A stretch of DNA of 64,000 nucleotides. Source: Yersinia canariae. GTDB taxonomy: Bacteria; Pseudomonadota; Gammaproteobacteria; Enterobacterales; Enterobacteriaceae. This document shows positions 10,053 to 18,903 of this stretch, piece by piece. Every line of letters starts with the position of its first letter. Position 1 is the stretch's first letter. A program made the translations under genes and the position numbers. Location: assembly GCF_009831415.1 (NCBI RefSeq), contig NZ_CP043727.1, positions 2,728,001 through 2,792,000 on the forward strand. Reading direction: 5' to 3'. The notes under the pieces are model-generated. The model saw only the letters and a program-made list of their open reading frames with translations. It was not told the origin of the DNA and searched no databases.

Positions 10053-10382
10053 ATGAATATAGTGGATATCCCATTCGGTATCACTGATTGGTCGACTGTG
10101 GATAAAACCGAACATATGGGGGACCAAGGGATTGCATATTGGCGAACTCAAAATTTTGGGGGTATCAGGGTTCGCATGGTTGAATACAGTGCAGGATACA
10201 TTGCTGATCATTGGTGTTCCAAAGGGCACATTTTGCTGTGCATTGACGGTGAGTTAAATACTGAACTCGCTGATGGGCGTATTTTTATATTAAAAGCGGG
10301 TATGAGTTATCAAGTCGCTGACCACGCAGAAGCTCATCGTTCTTCAACCATCTCTGGTGCCAGACTTTTTATTGTCGATTGA
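10053..10382 (+). CDS. DHCW-motif cupin-fold protein
   Basis: A 109-residue small single-domain cupin. The segment IADHWCSKGHILLCIDGE carries the D-H-W-C signature of the DHCW-motif cupin group, and the late segment YQVADHAEAHRSST supplies a second histidine pair typical of cupin metal sites. No signal peptide. It is preceded by GGGAG about 9 nt before the ATG and is monocistronic. The substrate and function are unknown; cupins of this size often bind a metal and a small ligand or act as isomerases, which is inference. Confidence 0.75.
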   Translation: MNIVDIPFGITDWSTVDKTEHMGDQGIAYWRTQNFGGIRVRMVEYSAGYIADHWCSKGHILLCIDGELNTELADGRIFILKAGMSYQVADHAEAHRSSTISGARLFIVD

Positions 10383-10462
10383 TTTAGAGACATTCAGAAT
10401 ATTATTACGATCTTATAACAGCTAGCAGTCAGTCCTCGACTGTTAGCTGAGAGAATGTTTTC

Positions 10463-10960
10463 TTATTGCCCTTCAGGTAACGAGTCAACCGGGTTATCCG
10501 GATATAAGACCCGGATACGTCGCCGCACGATTTCGACCTGAAATGCAGCCATTACTGCAATCATAATCAGAATTTCACCAAATCCGCCTTGCTCAGTTGG
10601 TTGATTATAAAGGTACTGCAGTGTGCCAATAATCCATTTTGATCCCACGAGCAGTAGGAATAAAGTGATGGTCAGAGGTGTTCCTTTGCAAAAAATACGT
10701 CCATCCGGTTCACGCCAGATCTCAATGAGACGGCCTTGTAAAACACCGATGACGATACTAAATAAAACACCGCTACCTAATACAACCCAGGAAGTCATGG
10801 TAGCTGGCATATATGTGCCACCCACTACCAGCCCGACCATCCCATAAACCCAAGCCCATTTAAAACGAGCGGGGCCTAACGACACCTCGTGACTGACCGA
10901 CTGACGGTACAATGCAAAAAGTGTTAGCACCAAAATAATCAGTATTTGTACGGGAGTCAT
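10463..10960 (-). CDS. Predicted multi-pass membrane protein, unknown function
   Basis: A 165-residue protein starting MTPVQILIILVLTLF. I use the ATG at 10960 because AGGAG lies 8 nt upstream; the frame remains open to 11104 but without a ribosome site. About five hydrophobic segments: residues 2-18, 30-48, 52-72, 90-112 and 123-143. The start resembles DUF6622-type membrane proteins, but I am not sure of that family. No catalytic motif is visible. It is monocistronic, with the methyltransferase gene diverging upstream. Confidence 0.65.
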   Translation of the reverse strand: MTPVQILIILVLTLFALYRQSVSHEVSLGPARFKWAWVYGMVGLVVGGTYMPATMTSWVVLGSGVLFSIVIGVLQGRLIEIWREPDGRIFCKGTPLTITLFLLLVGSKWIIGTLQYLYNQPTEQGGFGEILIMIAVMAAFQVEIVRRRIRVLYPDNPVDSLPEGQ

Positions 10961-11378
10961 CGCTATCTCCTGTAAGAGAAGCATCCAGTCAGCAATAAAA
11001 CACCTTAATTGACCATAATATCCAACAACATGGGTAGTATAGAGATGCTTTATCAGTCTTTGGCAAACAGCAAACAAAAACTTTCTATCAAGAACGGTTA
11101 ACAATACATTGCCAACTCGAACTGTACAAAGTTTAGTCTATTTTTTTGATAATTAACAGGAGGTCAACTCTGTCGAGTTTATTCGGCATTCACATTAAAT
11201 CGCTTTAACTATTTGTTATTATAATCTCAACACGACTCTCACTCTTGCCAATGAAAATACATCTCAAGTGAAAATAAGATTCAGATCTCTTCTCGTCATA
11301 TTTAATATCATCATATTGATGATAAACTTGTGACGCTTTTTATCGAGCAACATAAATGATATTTAAAGAGGAATATAA

Positions 11379-12113
11379 ATGGCTCAGAATATTTATGATA
11401 ATCAGGATTTTTTTTCAGGCTACGCCAAACTTAGCCGTTCAGTCGATGGATTAGATGGTGCTCCGGAGTGGTCAGCTATCTGTAAAATCCTGCCACCACT
11501 GGCTGGACGTAAAGTTGTCGACTTAGGTTGTGGCTATGGTTGGTTTTGCCAATATGCACGTTTACAAGGCGCGGCTGAAGTTTTAGGCATTGATGTTTCC
11601 GAGAGAATGTTAAATCGCGCTAAAGAAATGACTGCTGACGAAGGCATTACTTATCGCCAAGAAGATTTGGAAAATACCAAACTACCACAGCAGATGTATC
11701 ATTTAGCATACAGTTCTCTAGCATTACATTACATCAAAGCGCTTCCAGAGTTGCTGACTACAATTTATAACGCCTTGCTTCCGGGGGGAAATTTCATTTT
11801 TTCTGCAGAACATCCTATCTACACCGCGCCTAAGCAACCCGGTTGGTTAATTGCAGATGATGGGCAAAAATCATGGCCAGTAAATAGCTATCAGGCTGAA
11901 GGTGAGCGAGTCACAAACTGGTTAGCTGAAGGTGTAATTAAGCAACATAGAACGTTAGGAACTTATATTAATCTTTTAATCGAACATGGTTTCATTATTA
12001 GATATTTAGAGGAGTGGGGCCCAGCAGCACAGCAAATTACAGATTGTCCTGCGCTGGATGAGGAAAAAGAACGTCCAATGATATTCTTACTCTCTGCTCA
12101 AAAACCTGCCTAG
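11379..12113 (+). CDS. Class I SAM-dependent methyltransferase
   Basis: A 244-residue cytosolic methyltransferase. SAM-binding motif I is VVDLGCGYGWFCQYA (about residues 45-59), the acidic end of beta-2 is LGIDVSERM (about 69-77), and a UbiE/Methyltransf_11-like block follows (LAYSSLALHYI, LLPGGNFIFSAEHP). The fold class is secure; the substrate is unknown and nothing nearby gives a pathway. GAGG stands 9 nt before the ATG. It is transcribed alone, with two GC hairpins downstream that could end its message. Confidence 0.85.
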   Translation: MAQNIYDNQDFFSGYAKLSRSVDGLDGAPEWSAICKILPPLAGRKVVDLGCGYGWFCQYARLQGAAEVLGIDVSERMLNRAKEMTADEGITYRQEDLENTKLPQQMYHLAYSSLALHYIKALPELLTTIYNALLPGGNFIFSAEHPIYTAPKQPGWLIADDGQKSWPVNSYQAEGERVTNWLAEGVIKQHRTLGTYINLLIEHGFIIRYLEEWGPAAQQITDCPALDEEKERPMIFLLSAQKPA

Positions 12114-12162
12114 CAGTAAATGTAATCCATTAGTAAACCACTATAATTTAGTATCCGTTATC

Positions 12163-12248
12163 GGGGAGGTTAACTCCCCCGGCCCTCTTTAGAAAGACAT
12201 CCCCAAAAAATAGTCGTTTATACGCCCTAAAATGGGGCTTACTCCCCA
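12163..12248. terminator. Two G4/C4 hairpins downstream of the methyltransferase
   Basis: Hairpin one: GGGGAG (12163-12168), loop GTTAA, CTCCCC (12174-12179). Hairpin two: TGGGG (12233-12237) / CCCCA (12244-12248). Neither is followed by a good T-tract, so termination is plausible but not certain. Confidence 0.35.
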
Positions 12249-12357
12249 ATTCAGTGCGTTTATTTATTTAAAATAATTAAAAATACTCAGTTAATCAATT
12301 GTTTATATGTGGCGCAGAATTTGCTTATTAACTGTAATGATCCCCGAGGAGGTTAAT

Positions 12358-12441
12358 ATGAAAACAATGTCAGCGTACTACTTACAATACACCGCGTTTC
12401 TGCTCCTAGTTGCTGGAGTTCTTCATTTTGTTTTTCAGTAA
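12358..12441 (+). CDS. Candidate 27-residue single-span membrane protein
   Basis: A very short ORF, MKTMSAYYLQYTAFLLLVAG then VLHFVFQ. It has a strong Shine-Dalgarno (GAGGAGG) 6 nt before its ATG, better than most large genes here. Residues 8-26 form one hydrophobic span, the usual build of enterobacterial small membrane proteins. I know no homologue. A hairpin that could terminate its mRNA (CCACTCTGC/GCAGAGTGG) lies about 40 nt downstream, making a self-contained unit. It could also be a leftover of the adjacent phage remnant. Expression is not shown by the sequence alone. Confidence 0.5.
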   Translation: MKTMSAYYLQYTAFLLLVAGVLHFVFQ

Positions 12442-12479
12442 CGAGTAAAATATCCCACCCTTATAGCTCATGCTGATGA

Positions 12480-12518
12480 CCACTCTGCTGCTTCTGCGAA
12501 TTTATACTGGCAGAGTGG
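12480..12518 (+). terminator. Hairpin after the 27-residue ORF
   Basis: Perfect 9-bp inverted repeat CCACTCTGC (12480-12488) / GCAGAGTGG (12510-12518) with a 21-nt loop, followed by GATTATTGCTT. A possible weak terminator. Confidence 0.35.
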
Positions 12519-12569
12519 GATTATTGCTTAGCAATAAACATTGACACCATTCTTGCCACACAAAAACAT

Positions 12570-12914
12570 GTGGTAGTTAACAAAACACCTCTGCTACTGG
12601 CGATTATTCCCATTCATAGAAGAGAGAGGTTCTGGCGCGATTATGCCACCAAAGCACAAGCCATACGCGCTGCTCAGGCAAAACGCGATAAATTACAACG
12701 TGGTGTGGCTGAGTTTTCTATTACTTTAGCCGTTGGCAGGCCAAAGCTATACCCGGAAACACCCGTCAAAGTTAAGGGGTTTAAGCCGGTGAAAGATAGC
12801 CAGCCGCGGATAATGACTAAAATTATTCATTCGCTCAATAATAACGGTTATACGACAAACCTCGAACTTGAAGTTCTACTATCAGATATAAGCCATGAAG
12901 CCATTTATACATAA
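12570..12914 (+). pseudogene. Remnant of P2-like phage late control gene D (3' end)
   Basis: The 114-codon frame matches only the C-terminal part of phage P2-type gpD, the tail protein encoded just before ogr: KLQRGVAEFSITLAVGRPKL, YPETPVKVKGFKP and IIHSLNNNGYTTNLELEV. Full-length gpD proteins are over 300 residues, so the 5' two-thirds is missing. The first residues (VVNKTPLL) do not look like gpD; they resemble the ogr C-terminal end found at 13156-13176, hinting at a scrambled junction. The GTG at 12570 is probably not a real start. It sits in phage order (D then ogr) beside tRNA-Lys. Confidence 0.75.
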
Positions 12915-12997
12915 CCAGTTGAATATAAACAAATTATTTATTAGTTTGAATAATTTAAAATAGTCAATAAGCTCAAATGAACGTTGAGGTGTTTATT

Positions 12998-13215
12998 ATG
13001 ACGCGATGCCCTATTTGCCGTTGCACAGGCATACTTGATCCAGTCGTGAAATATCTTCCGAAACTAAAGAGAGATATAATCGGTGTACCAATATTAATTG
13101 TGGACATACATTTATTACAATAGAGACATTTATTCGCTCTATTATGACTCCATATGTTATTAATAAAACTCCGCTACATCCAACTGCTCAAGAGCAATCT
13201 ACGCTCAATTTCTAA
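12998..13215 (+). pseudogene. Remnant of P2-like ogr/delta zinc-finger activator gene
   Basis: The ATG at 12998 begins MTRCPIC, the first half of the Ogr zinc finger. After about 13030 homology moves to another frame, which reads SSREISSETKERYNRCTN and then INCGHTFITIETF to a stop at 13213-13215. Together these rebuild the C-x2-C...C-x4-C finger of Ogr/Delta late-gene activators. At least two lesions are present: a 1-nt frameshift near 13030 and an in-frame TGA just before SSRE. The product is therefore dead. A C-terminal tail VINKTPLHPTAQ follows. It lies directly after the gene D remnant and 154 nt from tRNA-Lys, the usual right-end order of P2-like prophages. Confidence 0.75.
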
Positions 13216-13272
13216 TTATATTATTTGGCAAAAAATAACCTGCAAACTCGCGAATTTTTTAGTGTCAAAAAA

Positions 13273-13311
13273 TCGCCATCGCCACAGATTTCTGTCGCCA
13301 TTTTGTCGCCA
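13273..13311. repeat. Four TCGCCA repeats beside tRNA-Lys
   Basis: TCGCCA occurs at 13273-13278, 13279-13284, 13295-13300 and 13306-13311, the last two as GTCGCCA spaced 11 nt. They lie between the ogr remnant and the tRNA 3' end, where arm-type integrase sites would be. The role is inferred only from position. Confidence 0.4.
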
Positions 13312-13368
13312 CTACTTTTGGGGATTTTAAATGAGGATTTTATAATTTATTGATATTTATGGTTTTGT

Positions 13369-13444
<76 letters not shown>

Positions 13445-13724
13445 AACGGCGATAATTATTCTCCTGTTAGTCTTTACTGTCAAACACTTCATCGGATTTT
13501 TCTCTTTATACCAAGTGATATTCATCTCCGTGGATTAATTATGCATCAGGCACTTGCTATTATTGTTAGTTATGTAACTTCATGTTGTAATTCCATGCGC
13601 TGTGATGAACTTAACAAAATTCAGTGTGTGAAATATAAACACTGGAAAACGAGGCGTATTGTGCAATTATTGTTGCGAAGATATTAAATAATTCGAAAGT
13701 TGTATTTAAAACATACAAAAATCC

Positions 13725-13772
<48 letters not shown>

Positions 13773-13830
13773 GGGTAAGACCAAAGAGCCAACATAGAGC
13801 TCAACAACTTCACAAATACAGGAAGAGGGA

Positions 13831-15261
13831 ATGGGAAAGATGGTAGACCAATCCAAGATAGTGGCAGAACCTGTGCCGGAACCTGAGGAGCACCTTCAAC
13901 GAAGTCTCTCCAATCGCCATATTCAGCTTATTGCTATTGGTGGTGCCATAGGTACCGGCTTGTTTATGGGATCGGGTAAAACCATCAGCCTTGCCGGGCC
14001 GTCGATCATCTTCGTTTATATGATAATCGGCTTTATGTTGTTCTTCGTGATGCGAGCAATGGGTGAATTGCTGCTTTCGAATCTGAAGTATAAATCGTTC
14101 AGTGATTTTGCCGCTGACCTATTAGGCCCATGGGCGGGCTTCTTCACCGGTTGGACTTACTGGTTTTGCTGGGTGATAACCGGTATTGCCGATGTTGTTG
14201 CCATCACCGCTTATGCGCAATTCTGGTTCCCCGGCTTCTCACAGTGGGTCGCCTCATTATTAGTCGTTTTGCTGCTGCTGTCGCTAAACCTGGCAACAGT
14301 AAAAATGTTTGGTGAGATGGAGTTCTGGTTTGCCATGATTAAAATTGTGGCAATTGTGGCGCTGATCTTTGCCGGGTTGACCATGGTATTAATGAGTTAT
14401 CAGTCCCCATCAGGCACGACCGCATCATTTACCCATTTATGGAATGATGGCGGCATGTTCCCGAAAGGAATCAGTGGCTTCTTTGCCGGTTTCCAGATTG
14501 CCGTTTTTGCGTTTGTCGGTATTGAATTAGTTGGGACCACTGCCGCTGAAACCAAAGACCCAGAGGTGGTATTGCCACGTGCGATTAACTCCATTCCTAT
14601 CCGCATAATCATGTTCTATGTTTTCTCATTGATTATGATTATGTCTGTGACACCATGGAGCTCAGTGGTTGCTGATAAAAGCCCATTTGTTGAGTTATTC
14701 GTTCTGGTCGGCCTGCCCGCCGCTGCCAGTGTTATCAACTTTGTGGTGTTGACCTCTGCGGCCTCTTCCGCCAACAGTGGCGTGTTTTCCACCAGCCGTA
14801 TGCTGTTCGGTTTAGCGAAAGAAGGTGACGCACCAAAGCAGTTTGGTAAATTATCGCGCCGCTCGGTTCCCGCCTCTGGCCTGACATTCTCTTGTATTTG
14901 CCTGTTGGGTGGCGTGGTGCTGATTTACCTTATTCCGAACGTCATGACTGTCTTTACTCTGGTCACCACTGTATCGGCGATTCTGTTTATGTTCGTCTGG
15001 ACTATCATCCTTTGCTCTTATCTGGTTTATCGCAAAAGACGCCCAGCGCTGCATAAAAAATCCATCTACAAAATGCCCGCCGGGATTTTCATGTCTTGGG
15101 TATGCATGGCGTTCTTTGCCTTTGTGTTGGTGCTGTTGACGTTAGAAAGTGATACCCGGCAGGCGCTGATTGTGACGCCACTGTGGTTTGTTATTTTGAC
15201 CATCGGCTATTTCATCTTGAAAAAACGCAGAACTCACCTGTATGACAGTAATAATCGTTAA
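13831..15261 (+). CDS. cycA: D-serine/D-alanine/glycine:H+ symporter
   Basis: An APC-family permease importing glycine, D-alanine and D-serine (and D-cycloserine in E. coli). Nearly all of it aligns with E. coli CycA, including IAIGGAIGTGLFMGSGK in helix 1 and FVGIELVGTTAAETKDP in helix 6. Twelve hydrophobic segments; 476 residues from the ATG at 13831. The ATG at 13840 (MVDQSK) matches the E. coli start and is equally likely; AGGAAG favours the first. The leader has the (GACA)12 tract and a CA-rich stretch (13790-13820) of the kind GcvB small RNA pairs with in E. coli cycA mRNA; a GcvB site here is inference. It ends in a strong terminator. Confidence 0.96.
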   Translation: MGKMVDQSKIVAEPVPEPEEHLQRSLSNRHIQLIAIGGAIGTGLFMGSGKTISLAGPSIIFVYMIIGFMLFFVMRAMGELLLSNLKYKSFSDFAADLLGPWAGFFTGWTYWFCWVITGIADVVAITAYAQFWFPGFSQWVASLLVVLLLLSLNLATVKMFGEMEFWFAMIKIVAIVALIFAGLTMVLMSYQSPSGTTASFTHLWNDGGMFPKGISGFFAGFQIAVFAFVGIELVGTTAAETKDPEVVLPRAINSIPIRIIMFYVFSLIMIMSVTPWSSVVADKSPFVELFVLVGLPAAASVINFVVLTSAASSANSGVFSTSRMLFGLAKEGDAPKQFGKLSRRSVPASGLTFSCICLLGGVVLIYLIPNVMTVFTLVTTVSAILFMFVWTIILCSYLVYRKRRPALHKKSIYKMPAGIFMSWVCMAFFAFVLVLLTLESDTRQALIVTPLWFVILTIGYFILKKRRTHLYDSNNR

Positions 15262-15277
15262 ATAACACTCTGTGACG

Positions 15278-15304
15278 GGTGCCAGTCCCCTCTGGCACCT
15301 TTTT
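15278..15304 (+). terminator. Intrinsic terminator of cycA
   Basis: GGTGCCAG (15278-15285), loop TCCCCT, CTGGCACC (15292-15299), then TTTTT. A textbook rho-independent terminator 17 nt after the cycA stop. Confidence 0.9.
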
Positions 15305-15368
15305 CTCTCGCGGTTATTCTCCGCCATCCCGCCGCGCGAAAAATAAGGTTTTTCATGATATTAGGTGT

Positions 15369-16178
15369 TTAAGGAGCAGTTATCGCTTCTCGTAATCGAC
15401 TTGGCGTTAAGCCAAAGTGCTGCTGAAAACGCGAAGTAAAACGAGATGCGGAGACATAACCATGTTTCGCGGCAATTTCACCGATTGGAAGTGATGTCGT
15501 TTGTAACGCATGCAGCGCACATCCCATGCGCATCTCTTCCAAAATGACCCGAAACTGGCGTTCCTCTTGCATTAATTTACGCCGTAACGTGGACTCTCCC
15601 ATATGCAGAGATTGCGCAATATCGCACACACTCCAGTCACGAGCGAGGTCGAGCAGAATAATTTGTTGCACCTGTTCAGCCAGCTTATCCCGTCGGTCTA
15701 TTAATAATGTTCCCATATGCCCGGCTAAGTGTAAGGCTAATAACACTCCCATGGCCGAATGCTGTAACACTGCATCCGGCGCATGGTTTTTCAGGTTAAG
15801 TAATAAGTTATCCCAAGCTCTGCGCGTATTAGCATCGAGAGGAACACATAAAGATGCTGTGGCGGCCGGTGTGACGGCCAGCGCCCCGTACCATTGGCGG
15901 AACTGGCGCAACACGCTTTGCGGCAGATAAACCATATCAGAACAGTAATGCCCGCGATCCGGCGTATTGGCAATACTGACCTCCGTTCCGGCGGGAAACA
16001 AAATCATCGTCGATTGCCCGGCACTGGCGGCCTGCGAACCCCACTGCACCAATTTACTGCCTTGCCGGACATGACAGAGCGCGGGTGTAAACACCGTCAC
16101 CCGATGCAGTGTATGCGCGCGGCGGGCAACAATTTCAGCGCTCGATACGGCCATCTGACTGTGGTTTATCTGCTGCAT
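15369..16178 (-). CDS. AraC-family transcriptional regulator
   Basis: A 269-residue regulator from the ATG at 16178 (MQQINHSQ); the frame stays open to 16226 but that would overlap the upstream gene. The N-terminal cupin-like sensing domain spans about residues 20-160. The C-terminal double HTH is clear: WSVCDIAQSLHMGESTLRRK then IGEIAAKHGYVSASRFTSRF and FGLTPSRLRE. It lies 23 nt downstream of the PEBP-family gene in the same direction, so the two are probably co-transcribed and the regulator may control that gene. The ligand is unknown. Confidence 0.85.
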   Translation of the reverse strand: MQQINHSQMAVSSAEIVARRAHTLHRVTVFTPALCHVRQGSKLVQWGSQAASAGQSTMILFPAGTEVSIANTPDRGHYCSDMVYLPQSVLRQFRQWYGALAVTPAATASLCVPLDANTRRAWDNLLLNLKNHAPDAVLQHSAMGVLLALHLAGHMGTLLIDRRDKLAEQVQQIILLDLARDWSVCDIAQSLHMGESTLRRKLMQEERQFRVILEEMRMGCALHALQTTSLPIGEIAAKHGYVSASRFTSRFQQHFGLTPSRLREAITAP

Positions 16179-16201
16179 ACTTTCTGCTCTTGGTTTAAGA
16201 A

Positions 16202-16768
16202 TTAACGGCCGTAGGTGGCAACCCATTCGGCTTTAGAAATAACATTGCTGTTGAGCATAAAGCCAACTAATGCGCCGCTGGCATCACCATTCAGCGGTAA
16301 TTTATCTGTTTTCAATGCCCATACCGTAAACTTGTAGCGGTGTGGTTTATCCCCCGCCGGTGGGCAGGCACCACCAAATCCGGCGTAACCAAAATCATTG
16401 CGCCCCTGAATAGCACCTTTTGGCAAAGTGCTCTTGGTCGAGCCGGCAATATCTGTACGTTGCCCGGCATTGGTGACTAATTCATGGGTATCGGCGGGAA
16501 TGTTTATCACCGTCCAATGCCACCAGCCGCTCCCTGTTGGCGCATCAGGGTCATAAGCCGTGACGGCAAAACTTTTTGTTCCGGCGGGAGCTCCCTGCCA
16601 TGAAAGTTGCGGCGATTGGTTTCCACCATCACAGCCAAATCCTTTGAAAACTTGTTGGATTTGCAAGGGTTTACCTTCGGGCATGTCACTACTTTTGACA
16701 CTGAAAGTCTGCGCCTGAGCCGATAATGACACCGCGATAATTGCCAGAGACAGTGCTGCTTTTTTCAT
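16202..16768 (-). CDS. Periplasmic YbhB/YbcL-type PEBP family protein
   Basis: A 188-residue protein with a clean signal peptide (MKKAALSLAIIAVSLSAQA, cut after AQA). The mature part is a phosphatidylethanolamine-binding/Raf-kinase-inhibitor-like fold: QSPQLSWQGAPAGTKSFAVT, the D-P-D-A-P ligand-site motif, and WWHWTVINIP. GGACPPAGDKPHRYKFTVWA matches the conserved H-R-Y block. E. coli YbhB and YbcL are homologues; YbcL is periplasmic like this one. The molecular role is unclear. It shares a transcript with the AraC gene. Confidence 0.88.
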   Translation of the reverse strand: MKKAALSLAIIAVSLSAQAQTFSVKSSDMPEGKPLQIQQVFKGFGCDGGNQSPQLSWQGAPAGTKSFAVTAYDPDAPTGSGWWHWTVINIPADTHELVTNAGQRTDIAGSTKSTLPKGAIQGRNDFGYAGFGGACPPAGDKPHRYKFTVWALKTDKLPLNGDASGALVGFMLNSNVISKAEWVATYGR

Positions 16769-16900
16769 GTTTATTCTCCTGTGAAGTCAGTTTGTAGCTT
16801 ACTCAAACAGGAAGATTCACATTGTGCCATAACGCTCTTATATTATGCTTAAAAGCTCAATACAGAGCGTTATCATTTTGCCAATGACTTATATTGGCGG

Positions 16901-18082
16901 CTACTCCATATATAATTTCCCGCCTTGCCAGGATAACTGGGTCACTGTAGAGGTCGCGGCACCGCCACTGGTTTCTCCTCCGACCAAAATCACTTTATTC
17001 TTGTCCTGAATGGATACACCGTAACCCAGTGATTTCGGCAATTTGCCTGCGAGTTGCCATTGATTATCCACTAATGCATAAATAGGCTGTTGCCACTGTT
17101 TTTTCAGCCCCTGATGGGCGTACAACTGGCCGGCATTAAATTGCTTCCAGGCACCGGGGAAATTAGCCCCTCCGGCCACCAGCACCACATCATGACTAAC
17201 ACCGGCAAATGCGCCAGCCAGCCCTTCTTGTGCCGCGCCTTTTTCACTCCCCATTAACTCAGGCCGCGGTTGCCATTGCAGTTCCGCCCCTTGTTTTTTG
17301 CCCTGCCATACTGCCGCAGTCCTTAAGCCGGGTTTAATTTCACCATTAATTAATATCAACTTGTCATTTGCAGCGGTAATAGCTGACCCAGCCGTCCCCA
17401 AAAATGGCACCTGCCCACCACTTTTCCACTGGTTTTTTGCCGGATCATAAATTAATACATCACGGTTATAGAAATAGTCCGCCGGGGCTTGATTGAAATA
17501 CGCATCAATAACCGCCTTTTTTTGTGTTTCATGACTCCCCGCAGCGGCCAGATCCGTGAAATAACCGTCAAAAATAGCTTTGTTAACGCCCCCTAACAAC
17601 AGGGCCTGAGAGCCATCTAAGGTGGCCGCGGCTGTTCCGACCAGGCCGCGCGGTGCGCGTGTTGCCAACCGCTGCCATTGATTGGTCTGCGGGTCATACC
17701 GATAGACATCATTCAGGGCGCTTATCTGGGGATCGTCGACAGCATTTTTACCTACACCACCAAAGACATACAGCTTTCCCTCTAACGCCACCGTGACAGC
17801 TTGTTCGCGGGGTTGACCTGGAAAATCCGCTATTTTTTGCCAGCCAACCTGGGTTTTATCGGTATCAAGGTGATACCAGGATTGACCCGCACTGCCTAAA
17901 CCGACATATAAATTGTTATCAATCCGAGCACCAGTACCATATTTAAAGGGGACGGGCACATCGGGGTAGCGCTCAGCATTGGCGTAGGGCAAAGAAAACG
18001 TGACTAACAGAGTTAGCGCATTCAACAAAATGGCGTTTGCGCTCAGTTTTTTCTTATATTGATGGTATATGTGAATCATCAA
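16901..18082 (-). CDS. nanM: N-acetylneuraminate epimerase
   Basis: NanM speeds interconversion of alpha and beta anomers of sialic acid in the periplasm, helping uptake of free sialic acid. 393 residues. The N-terminal hydrophobic stretch with a cut site near YANA is a signal peptide. The mature protein begins [18 protein letters not shown] as in E. coli NanM (YjhT). Six Kelch-like repeats are visible as G-G motifs ([38 protein letters not shown]). Other start codons inside the leader are possible. No nan transport or catabolic genes lie within this window beside it. Confidence 0.92.
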   Translation of the reverse strand: MMIHIYHQYKKKLSANAILLNALTLLVTFSLPYANAERYPDVPVPFKYGTGARIDNNLYVGLGSAGQSWYHLDTDKTQVGWQKIADFPGQPREQAVTVALEGKLYVFGGVGKNAVDDPQISALNDVYRYDPQTNQWQRLATRAPRGLVGTAAATLDGSQALLLGGVNKAIFDGYFTDLAAAGSHETQKKAVIDAYFNQAPADYFYNRDVLIYDPAKNQWKSGGQVPFLGTAGSAITAANDKLILINGEIKPGLRTAAVWQGKKQGAELQWQPRPELMGSEKGAAQEGLAGAFAGVSHDVVLVAGGANFPGAWKQFNAGQLYAHQGLKKQWQQPIYALVDNQWQLAGKLPKSLGYGVSIQDKNKVILVGGETSGGAATSTVTQLSWQGGKLYME

Positions 18083-18420
18083 CGGTGTTCCTTATTAATT
18101 AATAGTTTTGGTCATATCGTGTCAGATGAAGTGGAAATTTAACTCCAAATAAAAATTAATACAGGAGTTTTACTATCATTGAAGATATTAACCACACTTC
18201 GCGCTGTCAATATGGGCAGCCAGTAACTGTGATAAGTCCCCCAATGCTGGGGAATGATTTGGATTGAGTGAACTTGCCGACGCCCCGCCAAATAGGTGGC
18301 ATTGTGGCCCCAGGTCTGGTGTCGGGAAGATGTCATGCTATTGTCAGGTTGCTGTCGTGGCAGGGCTTCACACTTGCGCTTAGGTTTGTTGATATGTCTT
18401 CAAACCCCGGAGAGTTAAAA

Positions 18421-18903
18421 ATGAATCTTTATCGTATTCGTGAATTACGTCAGGCTCGGGCCTGGTCACAAGAACAATTAGCAGAGCTTTGCAGCCTCAG
18501 CGTGCGGACTATTCAGCGAATTGAGAATGGTGAGCAAGCCAGTCTTGAGACGTTAAGTGCCATTGCGGCGGTGATGGAATTAAAAGTGAGCGAGCTTTAT
18601 TCCCCTGATTACAGTCAATCACAAATGGGGTCTGGTGAGGCTGTTGACCAGCGAGTATTGGATGCGCGTGAAGCCGTGGAAAATGAAATGTCATTTTTGC
18701 GCCAACTCCTGCGGGGAGTTATCCTTTGCGCGATATTATTTGCCATTAACTGGTTTACCTCCCCCGGCTATATGTGGGCCTGGTGGGTAGTTTTAGGTTT
18801 AAGCATCCCATTAGGTTTGAAAGCTATCAATCTGTTTTTATTGGGTAATTGGGTTGAACGCTGGCAACAAAAACGGTTACAAAAGAAATTACGCAATTTG
18901 TAG
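18421..18903 (+). CDS. XRE-type HTH protein with C-terminal membrane domain
   Basis: A 160-residue protein starting MNLYRIRELRQARAWSQEQL. Residues 5-60 are a Cro/C1-type HTH (LAELCSLSVRTIQRIENGEQ). After a short linker, two hydrophobic segments (about residues 97-113 and 118-140) form a 2TM domain, then a basic tail (WQQKRLQKKLRN). Such HTH-2TM proteins are probably membrane-tethered regulators; the target is unknown. I use the ATG at 18421 (GGAGAG 9 nt upstream) rather than upstream starts, because the HTH begins there. Confidence 0.8.
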   Translation: MNLYRIRELRQARAWSQEQLAELCSLSVRTIQRIENGEQASLETLSAIAAVMELKVSELYSPDYSQSQMGSGEAVDQRVLDAREAVENEMSFLRQLLRGVILCAILFAINWFTSPGYMWAWWVVLGLSIPLGLKAINLFLLGNWVERWQQKRLQKKLRNL

